From Argopecten irradians (Eukaryota; Mollusca; Bivalvia; Pectinida; Pectinidae): a DNA stretch of 64,000 nt. This document shows positions 35,423-47,300 of this stretch, piece after piece (position 1 is the first letter of the stretch; each line of letters begins with the position of its first letter). The translations under genes were made by a program, and so were the position numbers. The stretch covers positions 62,860,902 through 62,924,901 of the forward strand of contig NC_091134.1 of the NCBI RefSeq assembly GCF_041381155.1, written 5' to 3'. A model generated the notes under the pieces. The model searched no databases and was not told where the DNA came from. It was given only the letters and a program-made list of their open reading frames with translations.

Positions 35423-36323
35423 TATGCTGCCGAAAGTCATTTCAGGTTTTGCATGTCAGCTTAACATATATTTACAAAGAGAAGAATTTGAAGCATGCCT
35501 GGTCCATCCCTGTGTTTTAGCAGGTCCGAGTACCCAAAATAGAACACCTCAGAAATATTGATTGATTACATATTAGTAAATATCGACTCACAATAAAGTA
35601 ATTTTATTGCTTTTATCCAAGTATAAGCCAATAACATCTCGTTAAGAGGGTTTTTTTTTTGTTTGAGAACACAATGAGCTTAAAAGTTTTCGTATGACAT
35701 CACTGCCTCGTCGCCCTGAATGAGAGACTGGTCCGGTTCGTTTTTGAATTTTGCGACCGGTAGAGGGCGCGTTTAAACGTTAAACAAACACGGACGGCAG
35801 AAGACGAAAAGTACAATACATCTTCTTCGTGCATAACATTATCCTGAAGAAAGGTGATTTGTATTTTGTTAACTGAAAAATCTGTTTTTCTTTGTTTAAG
35901 TGTGACTAACAACATTTTTCAAATTTTGTATCCGTCATATTTGTGGGTGTGTATCTATCAGCCAATAAAAATCTCTACCGATTTTTCGGTAAGCCTCGAT
36001 TTAAAATCACAAACCGTAAATCAGCGGCGAGAGTCTGGGGAATACGAGACTATGGTAGTTTTGAGTATGTGAAATCTGATACGCAATTAAAAAAAATTAT
36101 CCAACTGACATAAAAATAGATCATCATTTGAAAATAAAGTTCATTGTATTGTCAACCTCTGAGGAAGAAAAATCAGATAGAGTTATTAATCCTCCGGCCT
36201 TAAAACACAGGTGATAGGGTACAGATAAAGGTAACGTACACAATGTTACACCAGTTTGACTCCTTGTCATTGTGATGTATGAAACAAATAAAAACTATTA
36301 AATATATTTTTTAATGAATTAAT
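35423..36323. other. Right end of duplication unit 1, non-coding
   Basis: Short frames here (for example 35700-35915 on the minus strand) recur in unit 2 at 42511-42726, but only because the duplication is young. No domain is recognised. The GC-richer patch at 35700-35830 is the least AT-rich part. Confidence 0.5.
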
Positions 36324-38698
36324 ATATTACTAGGTTTCTGACTAGGCTTTGACATAGCTAACACAGAAGGAACTGACTGTTTACGCCTTTGCTCCTTACG
36401 CTGGAGAGAATAACATTCAGACATAACATGCCCTTCTTTCTTGCAGTAATTACAAACAGGGCCAGAAGGAGACCCCACCACCTGCCCTATCATCTGTTTT
36501 AGAAGCAGACTTAGTTTTATCACCTAATTTAGTTTTGTCGTTGGAAGGGCCACTAAAGGTTTGGTTCCTAGGCTGACCAAATTTACTAGTACCTGTGGTA
36601 CAGTTTTTGTCTTGAGAACTGTTTTTAACAAATGAGCCTTTGAGGGTGAGAGCGTAATCATCAGCCATTGTAGCTGCTTCACTAAGTGTTTCAACTTTTC
36701 TCTCATCTAAATGAGCTTTTATGTTTTTGTGGACACAACGTTTAAACTCCTCTATCAACAATAATTGCCTCAATTTACCGAAATCCTCATCCATTTCTTT
36801 AGAATCATACCACCTATTTAACAATTGTTCTTTTTCTCTGGCAAATTCTACATCAGTTTGTTCATCTCTCTTTCTCGAGTTTCGAAATTTCTGGCGATAA
36901 GCCTCAGGAACTAACTCATAAGCTTTCAAAATAGCTTTCTTGACTACGTGGTAATTTGAAATATCATCTACAGACAAAGAAGAATAAATGTCTCTAGCTT
37001 TACCAATCAAGACACTCTGAAGAAGCATTGTAAGCTTATCTTCAGGCCATTTCATACTGTCAGCTATTTTCTCAAAATGCAGAAAATACTTGTCAACTTC
37101 TTTCTCTTGAAAAGGAGGAACTAACCTAATGTTTCTACTGACATCAAAACCTCTGTTTCCTTGTAAATCCCTAAAAGTTAGATTACTTGAACAGTCTTGA
37201 GAAGCTAGCTCTAAAGCAGCTAAATTCAAAACACAATTTAATTATATATACAATATTATACAGAGATGGTTTACAATATCTAAGTAATTGGTGGTGGTAC
37301 AAGAGTAATACGATGATTTAAAGTGCTACTTATCTGTATGCGAATGTCCTGGTCTAATCGTTTGAAGTGTTGTAATAATCCACAGATAAAGTCACAATAG
37401 CTCTCCCAATAGAATCTTATATGGCGCTTAACTATTCTTGATATGTCTCAATTACAGGTCTCATTACAGTTCTCATTACAGTTCTGATTAGCCTTGGACA
37501 GCTGGAGTATATATAGCTAAACCCTAATTCAAGAATATTGGAAAGCCTTCTACTTCTAGAAATATCTAACTTAAAACAGTAAACAAATAAACACATAGAA
37601 CTTTCTGGAAATAGATCATTCTAGATCCCTGCTTATAATCAACACGTTTACAAACATATTTGTTTATACAGGATAATATTTTAGAACGTTCTATAACCTA
37701 AATCAATGATATGACCTTTATAGGATGTATTGATAATAAAGTTATAGGAGTTATCTCCCTTATCTAATAACTACATGTATTTAGTGTCATACATAACAGT
37801 CATCATTATCTTTGATAGAAACCGAACAATCAACGTCGTCTGTCACATTTTGTGGTTACGCTTCAAACTCAGGTCATCAAAGCGTTTGTTTCAAAGCGCC
37901 AGAAACACGAAGCGTTTGGGTAACGTAGACGATAACGTTATTAAAAATAATCGTGCAATATAATTTTTCTATAAACCACTTCCGGAAAAATCGTGAATTA
38001 TGTTTTTTTTATCAGTGATCACGTGGCGTGTTTTTGACCAATGAGAAACGACAAAATATCCAGAAAATAATAAAAGGATATATATGTAGTAGGTCCCTGA
38101 TATTTCATTATGAAAACAGTTAGAGGACAATTTACAGGTTTACCACATGTTTCATACCCTGTCGAGGCTTTAAAGAGATTACTATTTACCGCTTAAAAAT
38201 AATTAGATAGTAAAAAGTTAAAATTTTAATATGATATTTATCCAGAAACCAGCATTGGTGTAGTTGGAATGCACCTATCACACATATTTTTACTGTATTC
38301 GACACTGACAGATAACATTTGTAGTTAAGAATTTCTGCACATGCACCGCTGCGATTGACCCACTTCATCTGTCCCTATTTTTTTCATAAATGCTGCAGGG
38401 TAAAAAAATATACATGATCAGTGTATTTAGATATTACTCTTTTTCTTGCTCGGGTAAGAAAAAATAAGTGGGTCGCCGAAGACTCGACACTTTTGTCTTT
38501 CTTTACTTTCGCCAAAGCACAGCTTATATTTTAAGACACTAACCATTATGATCTCTATATACGTCATTATAAGTGAGATCTGTTAACCATTCAGGTAGAG
38601 GTGACATCTTAAGGACAGATATCTTTAAGGAATAAGGTCACTTTCAAAAGATTTTCTTTGGTAAGGTTTCCGTCTTATCAAAGTCTCATTTCGACCTT

Positions 38699-38735
<37 letters not shown>

Positions 38736-40853
38736 GTCTATATTTCTAACAAGTTGTCTTACGGAAAATATGGGAAAAGATTAGACTTCTACTTTTCATA
38801 GATTTTTTTATAAAAGAATTTTCAGAAAGTACTTATTAAATGCCATTTATGATTTGCAAGAGGTGTCTTTTCTTTAAAATTTTCACTTATAAATTGCCAT
38901 GGCGTCGACCCTTTTAGCTATATTAAGTTCATATTTGATGTAAATATCAAGCATTTTAAAGTCAAATTATAACCTATTTTGTATTTTTTACATATAAGTG
39001 TTGTAAAAGTAATTTGAATTTTAACAAGAAATGGCGAAAAAATATTATAACGGGAGAATATAGAAAGATTAAGTCATTATTACTTTTGAATGAAGTTGAA
39101 TCTGCAAAAAAATGTTAACAGACGGAGTAATTCACTCCTCAAAATCTAGTATGTAGGTGTAGTATAGACTGCTTTTTTGAGCAAATAAAATGGGTTGACT
39201 GTGCTGTGTGTTACTATAAGTATTTACATTTACCACAAATCAAGGTTATTTTGGAATGTTTGGTATAGAAGTTAACCTTTCATGTGACAAGAACAAACGG
39301 TCAAGTTCTGAGGGTAAAAACTGAATCAATATTAGCACTTTAGTCATTTCCCACTTTTTGCGCTGTATTCATGTAGTAACGGAAATTGATTTGAATTTAA
39401 TGATGTATATTCTGGAAAATACTGAAGTTAGATTAGACTTAATTTTTGTCAGTGAGTGTTATCTCTTAGTTCCATAGCAGCAGTATATTATCGTGTATGA
39501 TTGTATATACTTTTACTCTGACTGTACACCATTTATTATGGAGCATAAACAATAGGACAACAACTAGCTGCAATATTGTAGCTCAAAAGACTTTTGGACA
39601 GAAAATGATGTCGTCTTTAGAGCTACAATTGGTGCCTATTACTGCTAATGGAGCAAAGTAATGATTATGCAAACCATTATAAAACGTCTGTTTGCATTAT
39701 ATCGTACTTGTTTGATATTGCTTAACTACTCGGCAATATAACTGAACCACATAAAATATCAAATTCTCATCGAGGCATTATTTTTTTTACAAAATACATA
39801 TGAAGGTTTTTCTGAAGGGAATTTTTAAGTCCACAAATTGTGAATTTGACGTCTTGTGAGCGGTACGGTAGATATAAAGAATGGTAGTTATGTTTGGTTT
39901 GGACAAAAATAATATGTAAATGCATGTATACGCATAAGATAATCGAAAACCGACAAAAAAGTATAGAAAACTGTGCCCGAGTGATTTTCGGAGGCAGTGC
40001 TCCACTACGACACACAGGGACAAATTTGTACCCGGCCGAAAGGTATAGTAGGCCGGGTACGTATATTCGTTCTAGACAACAACTAATTACGCTATCAGAT
40101 ATCGTTTACCACTGGCTTTGTTTTTTACTTTTATTTTCTTTTCCAAATGAATAAACTGGAAGATTTATAGGTATTATAGTCTGTCTTTTATTTGATTTGA
40201 TCGTAATATAAGGGAGATCACTCCTAAATGACTTGATCTATATATACCATGGGAATATTGGAAATTAGAACAAATCGCAGAGATGGTTTTTTATTTCACA
40301 ATGATGATAGTTTTGCTTTGGTGCGATACATTACTGTGATCATAGCGAAAATTTAAAACCGCTTATATATGATTTTCTAGTTTTTAGATCGAATCGCGAT
40401 TTGTTTTTTTACCTGCGAAAATAACCGGCTCTGCGGTATCTAACATAAACAGATATTTAAATGCAAAATATTTTCCAAATATTTTACTAATAGGATTTTT
40501 TTTTTCATTTGTTTTGTATTACATCATTAACACATGAGTGGATGGCGAACAAGAGTATCAAGAGAACATTCACAGTTCGTTAACGTTACTGCTCATACCT
40601 AGCGTTTTTGTTGGATCCTGCTAAAAATAGTCATTTGAGATGTGTCAGAATTTGGTAGTGGAGGAAACTAGAAGAACCGGAGCAAGAGGACGAGTTACAG
40701 TCAATACCTGGCAACACGGATAAAAAGTTACGACACATATGTGGAAAAAAAGTGAATTCTAACAGGACCCTACACTTTGTGAAAGTAATTGTAAAACAAA
40801 CTCTGTGTAATGTTTGAATCAGGATTGTTCCTAGAATGTCAATAACTAATATA

Positions 40854-42232
40854 CAGTGACGTGCCAAAAGTCTTTCACATTTTTATGACGTCGCGTCGTC
40901 TTGTGATTTGGAATATTGCAACTTTAGAAAACCATAACTCAGAAACCATGGAACACACCTACCTGATATTTTAGTATTTTGTTGCGTGACCCTTTGCCTT
41001 AATTACTGCTTGGACTCGTCTTGGTAAAGTTGCATACAGCGCAGCAATATACCCCGGAGTAAATGAAGTCCAAATCAGAGTTACAGCATCAATAAGTTCT
41101 TGGCGACTTTTAATAGTATGCTGCACTCTCTGTAGACGAATCTTAATCATTCTCCATACATTTTCAATAATGTTTATATCTGGAGACTGAGAAGGCCAGG
41201 TTAAACAATTAATATTGTTTTCTGTTTTCCACTGTTTTCCACTGCTGGGCCCTTCCCGACATGTGTGCAGGACAGTTATCATCTTGGAATATCCAAGGCT
41301 TATCAGGAAAATGTTTCAAGACAACAGGCCATAAATTTTGATCTAATAGTTCAATGTACTTATCTGTATTTAAATTTCCTTCTATTGGTCTCAGCACACC
41401 TACTCCGGAGGCACAAACACACCCCCAAAACGACACTGACACTCGGGAACTACCGTGACGTACAGTCCTGATCCCCAAACACTCGGGACGCCATTTCTCG
41501 TCGGCTTTTCTCCACACATACACTTTTTTATCAGTACCTAAAACTACTTGTGTCTCATCAGAGAATATTACAGTGTTCCAATTTTCAGAAATTGTCCAAT
41601 TTTTATGTCCACGGCACCACTCAACTCGTTTTTTCCTGTTAACTGCCGATATCGTCAACGTCTTACATACAGACCGCCTGGAATAACCCTCAAAATGTAA
41701 TCTTCTCTGTACAGTACGTTTTGAAACTTTAACAGGAGTAAATGAATTAAATTGTGTAGATAAATCTGTCAATGTTTGCCGACGATCATGTTTTACTAGG
41801 CGAAAAAGTTGTCGATCCCCCTGTTCACTTGTTAATCTGGGCCGCCCGCTTCGCTGCTTATTTTCAATACTTTCTCTTTCTTTGAAATTCTTTAAAAATT
41901 TACTGATGGTTGAATGGGAGAATCCTACAATTTTGGCAATATCTACAACTTTTCTACCACCTTCTTTCAATCGTACCACTTGTTCCTTTTCAGCCAACGT
42001 CAATTCCCGGCGAACCATCCTTCATGATTGTTGACGTCTGCTACAAAACTAAAAATAGCCCCACGCGAATTTGACAGATATGGGAGATAACCCCCGCACT
42101 TCATCTTGCACAACACAAAAGAGTTCCGATTCTAGTACTAATTTTTGGATCGCGAGGAAAGAAATTCTAATTACTTCCGGGTATTGACCGACGACGCGTC
42201 ATAAAATGTGAAAGACTTTTGGCACGACACTG
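40854..42232 (-). mobile_element. Tc1-like DNA transposon, second copy in unit 2
   Basis: 1,379 bp with the same inverted ends and flanking TA as 34054-35422. It is exactly 10 bp longer, which is accounted for by a short tandem duplication in the coding region. It is a duplicate by segmental duplication, not a separate insertion, because the flanks are also shared. Confidence 0.95.
40971..42018 (-). pseudogene. Tc1-like transposase, frameshifted
   Basis: Counterpart of the intact 345-residue transposase. A tandem repeat of the 10 bases CTGTTTTCCA near 41221-41241 shifts the frame after about residue 261 (after QQWKT), so the last catalytic glutamate (position 282 in the intact copy) is lost. 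Upstream, Pro4 is replaced by Arg. The remaining C-terminal part stays open in another frame. This copy cannot make active transposase but its ends could still be mobilised by the neighbour. Confidence 0.92.
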
Positions 42233-43133
42233 TATGCTGCCGAAAGTCATTTCAGGTTTTGCATGTCAGCTTAACATATATTTACAAAGAGAAGAATTTG
42301 AAGCATGCCTGGTCCATCCCTGTGTTTTAGCAGGTCCGAGTACCCAAAATAGAACACCTCAGAAATATTGATTGATTACATATTAGTAAATATCGACTCA
42401 CAATAAAGTAATTTTATTGCTTTTATCCAAGTATAAGCCAATAACATCTCGTTAAGAGGGTTTTTTTTTTTGTTTGAGAACACAATGAGCTTAAAAGTTT
42501 TCGTATGACATCACTGCCTCGTCGCCCTGAATGAGAGACTGGTCCGGTTCGTTTTTGAATTTTGCGACCGGTAGAGGGCGCGTTTAAACGTTAAACAAAC
42601 ACGGACGGCAGAAGACGAAAAGTACAATACATCTTCTTCGTGCATAACATTATCCTGAAGAAAGGTGATTTGTATTTTGTTAACTGAAAAATCTGTTTTT
42701 CTTTGTTTAAGTGTGACTAACAACATTTTTCAAATTTTGTATCCGTCATATTTGTGGGTGTGTATCTATCAGCCAATAAAAATCTCTACCGATTTTTCGG
42801 TAAGCCTCGATTTAAAATCACAAACCGTAAATCAGCGGCGAGAGTCTGGGGAATACGAGACTATGGTAGTTTTGAGTATGTGAAATCTGATACGCAATTA
42901 AAAAAATTTATCCAACTGACATAAAAATAGATCATCATTTGAAAATAAAGTTCATTGTATTGTCAAACTCTGAGGAAGAAAAATCAGATAGAGTTATTAA
43001 TCCTCCGGCCTTGAAACACAGGTGATAGGGTACAGATAAAGGTAACGTACACAATGTTACACCAGTTTGACTCCTTGTCATTGTGATGTATGAAACAAAT
43101 AAAAACTATTAAATATCTTTTTTAATGATTAAT

Positions 43134-44380
43134 ACCTGTTTCCAATTTACTATTAAAATCGTCCAAAATGGCGGTATAAATGAATAGCCCGTCTGCTGTT
43201 GTTGAAGAGACCCTTTTATTCTTCCACTATTCCCTGATTTCTCACCGGTTTTAGCCGTGGAAGATTTCTCTGCCCATCCCTAGGATATAACAGATTGCGC
43301 GCTAAACTTTTGAACCTGAAGCCAATAACGTGACGTCATGATTTCATGCCATGTGATCGTGGCGTGCTGGTCGATAACGTCATCAATATTGATGTGCAGA
43401 CGACGGAGCCATGTTCATGTTGCGGTGAAAATGCTTCTTTTTAGACTATTATCTGTTTCTTTTGTATATAGGAGAAAAAGAATTATTCCCTACCTTTGAG
43501 GGTGTGACAACCAAATCACAACCCTCGGAGGAATTCCTTAATGTCCAACCCTCGGAAAGCCTCGGGTTGGACGTTTATAAATTACCCCTCGGGTCGTAAT
43601 TTCGTTTTCACGCCATCTAGTTAAGGAACGATTCTATCAATCTTTCACGCCAATTGTAATACATTCGCCGTCAATTATTTGTTAAAATTTGTGAACACAA
43701 TAGTTTCCTGACATACTTTACATTTATATCGATTGACTAGAGAGCAAAGGTATACCATAGTTTATGCCGTAAATCCAGACGTTCCGCTAACTGAAAGTAT
43801 GAAGTCATGATGTTAAAATGTACGAGACACCGTTTATGTTAAAAGGTAAATTACGCATTAGAAATCGATAACTAATATTTTAGATATCACGGATATGACA
43901 TTTTTGATTTTATAAATGCATTCTGAATGTGTAAAATGAATTTGAACACATGCTGTTTCACAAGCTGTTCTGTTTTCGTACAGAAAATTGTATATGGATT
44001 TTAGAATATGAAAAACTCTAATTCTTAAAACTAGCAATGTAACCGATTTTGACTCAATCGTTTGATACTATACGGTGTATAGTCTGACCTTACAAGTAAG
44101 AATAAACAAGATAAATAAACAGAAACTGACAGATTCGGTTTATCTGGCAAATCTCCAGTTCGAAAGTCGTTCATACCCCCTCCTTCACTTCACACACACA
44201 TACACAAACACACACACACCCTCCCTAGTGCCCTACGCTCAGCCTTAGCACCATTGTTTTGTATTCGCGATAACGGACTACTGTGTGTATATGCATCTAC
44301 GTGTATATATACCAAACTTTGGCGGGAAAATTTCACAACAGCAATAGACTCCAAGACAGCACGTAGAGGATCTGATCAGA
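43134..44380 (+). other. TYMP 5' flank
   Basis: Unique sequence to the right of the duplication and upstream of the thymidine phosphorylase start. It holds a dyad at 43513-43603 and a CA-rich microsatellite at about 44192-44220. No convincing TATA box was picked out. The transcript start is probably within the last 200 bases. Confidence 0.45.
43513..43603. repeat. Imperfect dyad rich in CCCTCGG
   Basis: Arms of about 43 bp are inverted copies. The core GTCCAACCC pairs with GGGTTGGAC, and the outer parts pair ACCCTCGG-type blocks. It looks like a small palindromic MITE 0.8 kb upstream of TYMP. Confidence 0.5.
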
Positions 44381-47300
44381 ATGGCCGCAACACCAAGAAA
44401 CGTCCCAAAGGCAATTTCCATCTTAGACCTGATTGTGAAAAAGAGACACGGACTTGCCCTGGGTAAAGAGGAGATCGAATACTTTGTACAGGGAGTTGTA
44501 GACGATGCTATAGCCAAGGAGCAGCTAGGTATGTAAACATGGCCATGTTAAATCTACGTCAGCTCCCTGTAGCAGATGCTGCACATAGAAACCACATTTT
44601 GGGCATTAATCAAGATAAGAAATCAAGGTCAATTACGCTCAAATTTCGGCCGTCTGCTTTTGTTTCACACAGCTTCTGTAACTGTGTCAAATGTTAAGAT
44701 CCAGTTTTTAAAGCAGCTTTTCAACATTTATCCATGATTTATGTTGAGCAGCACATATATTGTATGCTAAGCATGATCTTGAATCGTTTATCTCCCAAGT
44801 AACTCAATGTATTCGTATTCTGAACTTCTTATAGAACATGGGGTAAATAAAAGCTACGATTGTACATGTTACGTTATAAGTAATCCGAGTAATTTTACAT
44901 GTCAAAAACAGAACGCGTCTTATCAATTTATAATCCGATAATTTCATCAAGAAATAGTACCATTGCATGTTCCATGAAAACTATTGACGTAAATTTTCAA
45001 AATGGAAATTAATCATTAATCATTTATCAAAAGCGACAAAAAAATAAAGTTGCTAATAATACTATACAAACCTTTCAAAATTCCCTAACCAAATGATCTA
45101 TTAAGGATAAATCAAATTGTTTCTATGGAAAAAAATTACATTCAGTACCATTAAAAGGATAAATGATATTTGTGTAAACTTATTGGAATTTGTTGGATAT
45201 GTTGGCTCTCAAAATGAAAACTTCTAATGTTTGATTTATGCTACTTGACTTAAATTGATCACTCAATTAGATCCGATATAGATATATGTGTTACAAGTAT
45301 GTCGTGTTACTAAATAGGCGATCTTAATACAAAGGTGATGGCTAGGCAAGTTTTACTGATGGAGGTGGCTAGGCAAGTTTTACTGATGGTGGTGGCTAGG
45401 CAAGTTTTACTGATAGAGGTGCACGTGGCTAGGCAAGTTTTACTGATGGTGGTGGCTAGACATTTTGTACTGGTGGTGGCTAGACAGGTTTTACTGATGG
45501 TAGTAGCTGGACAAATTTTACTGATGGTGGTGGCTAGACAGGTTTTACTGATGGCAGTAGCTAGACAAATTTTACTGATGGTGGTGGCTAGACAGGTTTT
45601 ACTGATGGTGGTGGCTAGGCAAGTTTTACTGATGGTGGTGGCTAGACAAATTTTACTGATGGTGGTGGCTAGACAAATTTTACTGATGGTGGTGGCTAGA
45701 CAGGTTTTACTGATGGTAGTAGCTAGACAAATTTTACTGATGGTGGTGGCTAGACAGGTTTTACTGGTGGTGGCTAGGCAAGTTTTACTGATGGAGGTGG
45801 CTAGGCAAGTTTTACTGATGGGGGTGGCTATGCAAGTTTTACTGATGGTGGTGGCTAGACAAATTTTACTGATGGTGGTGGCTAGGCAAGTTTTACTGAT
45901 GGTGGTGGCTAGGCAAGTTTTACTGATGGAGGTGGCTAGGCAAGTTTTACTGATGGGGGTGGCTATGCAAGTTTTACTGATGGTGGTGGCTAGACAAATT
46001 TTACTGATGGAGGTGGCTAGGCAAGTTTTACTGATGGTAGTAGCTAGACATTTTTTACTGATGGTGGTGGCTCAGGCTAGACAAGTTTTACTGATGGAGG
46101 TGGCTAGACAAGTTTTACTGATGGTGGTGGCTAGGCAAGTTTTATGATGTGTGGTAGGTGGGTGCTAGGCAAGTTTTACTGATGGTGGTGGCTAGGCAAG
46201 TTTTACTGATGGTGGTGGTGGCTAGATGATGGTGGCTAAAGTTTTACTGATGGAGGTGGCTAGAAAAGTTTCTGATGGTAGTAGCTAGACAGTTTTTACT
46301 GATGGTGGTGGCTCAGGCTAGACAAGTTTTACTGATGGAGGTGGCTAGACAAGTTTTACTGATGGTGGTGGCTAGACAAATTTAACTGATGGTGGTGGCT
46401 AGACAAGTTTTACTGATGGTAGTAGCTAGACAGTTTTTACTGATGGTGGTGGCTCAGGCTAGACAAGTTTTACTGATGGAGGTGGCTAGACAAGTTTTAC
46501 TGATGGTGGTGGCTAGGCATGTTTTACTGATGGTGGTGGCTAGGCAAGTTTTACTGATGGTGGTGGCTAGACAAGTTTTACTGATGGAGGTGGCTAGAAA
46601 AGTTTTACTGATGGTAGTAGCTAGACTGTTTTTACTGATGGTGGTGGCTCATGATAGACAAGTTTTACTGATGGAGGTGGCTAGACAAGTTTTACTGATG
46701 GTGGTGGCCAGGCAAGTTTTACTGATGGTGGTGGCTAGACAGTTATACTGGTGGTGGCTAGACAGGTTTTACTGATGGTGGAAAAAGATATTTTAATTCA
46801 CGCTATCCACAACATACAACACTCCACCACGCCGCATCACTGGTTATATCATAAATGTCAATGTCATGCTGCCAAAATCAGATTCAAGAGTTATTCGCCA
46901 TTTCATAGAGTATGAAAACAATTGAGACTTTCTGTATTGTTCTTGTCTTTTAGTTATTGTTTAAAAGTCTTTATATTTATACTATTTGTATTAGCCTACA
47001 TGTATACTACAACATGCAGTGAGACGCAGTAAGGTTACTTTTGATATTTGTGTAGTGCTGGAGTAGAGTAAGCGTATAAGTAATAAAGATACTGTTTATG
47101 TAGGTAGGACGTATGAGTAAATATTCCTATCTTTGGATTTTTCTGTCAATACAGTAGTGAACATTCGGAGCCCTAGCACACCGATAGGCTGTATTGTAGT
47201 GCTACGATAGCATTCTCCTGCAGCTAATCTAAACAGTGTAGAAAGATGTTATGTAATCTAGCACCATTAATCATGTCAGGGCCTACAGTCGTTACAAGGT

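Larger units (their letters stand above)
27569..36323. repeat. Tandem segmental duplication, unit 1
   Basis: The stretch beginning ATATTACTAGGTTTCTGACT inside the Gmr1-type gag region and ending at TTAATGAATTAAT is repeated immediately downstream with only scattered differences. Unit 1 is longer because it carries the 1,981-bp insertion at 31280-33260. Contents: gag piece and LTR (to 29028), about 5 kb of non-coding DNA, a Tc1-like transposon and about 0.9 kb of non-coding right end. The units align colinearly throughout. Confidence 0.92.
36324..43133. repeat. Tandem segmental duplication, unit 2
   Basis: Head-to-tail copy of unit 1, 6.8 kb, about 1% different by eye. It starts with a second gag piece and LTR copy of the Gmr1-type element (36324-37798), and continues through the same non-coding DNA and a Tc1-like copy. 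It lacks the large insertion of unit 1. The far end reads TTAATGATTAATACCTG, where unit 1 instead joins the gag text. Short AT-rich microhomology at the join suggests end joining or template switching. Confidence 0.92.

Noticed and set aside
35700-36072. Short frames present in both duplication units (also 42511-42883)
   Set aside because: They are shared only because the duplication is young; no domain and no independent conservation.
45335-46775. Open frames of 270 and 128 codons (ARQVLLMVV repeats)
   Set aside because: Translation of a 27-bp minisatellite inside a TYMP intron; no evidence of a gene.
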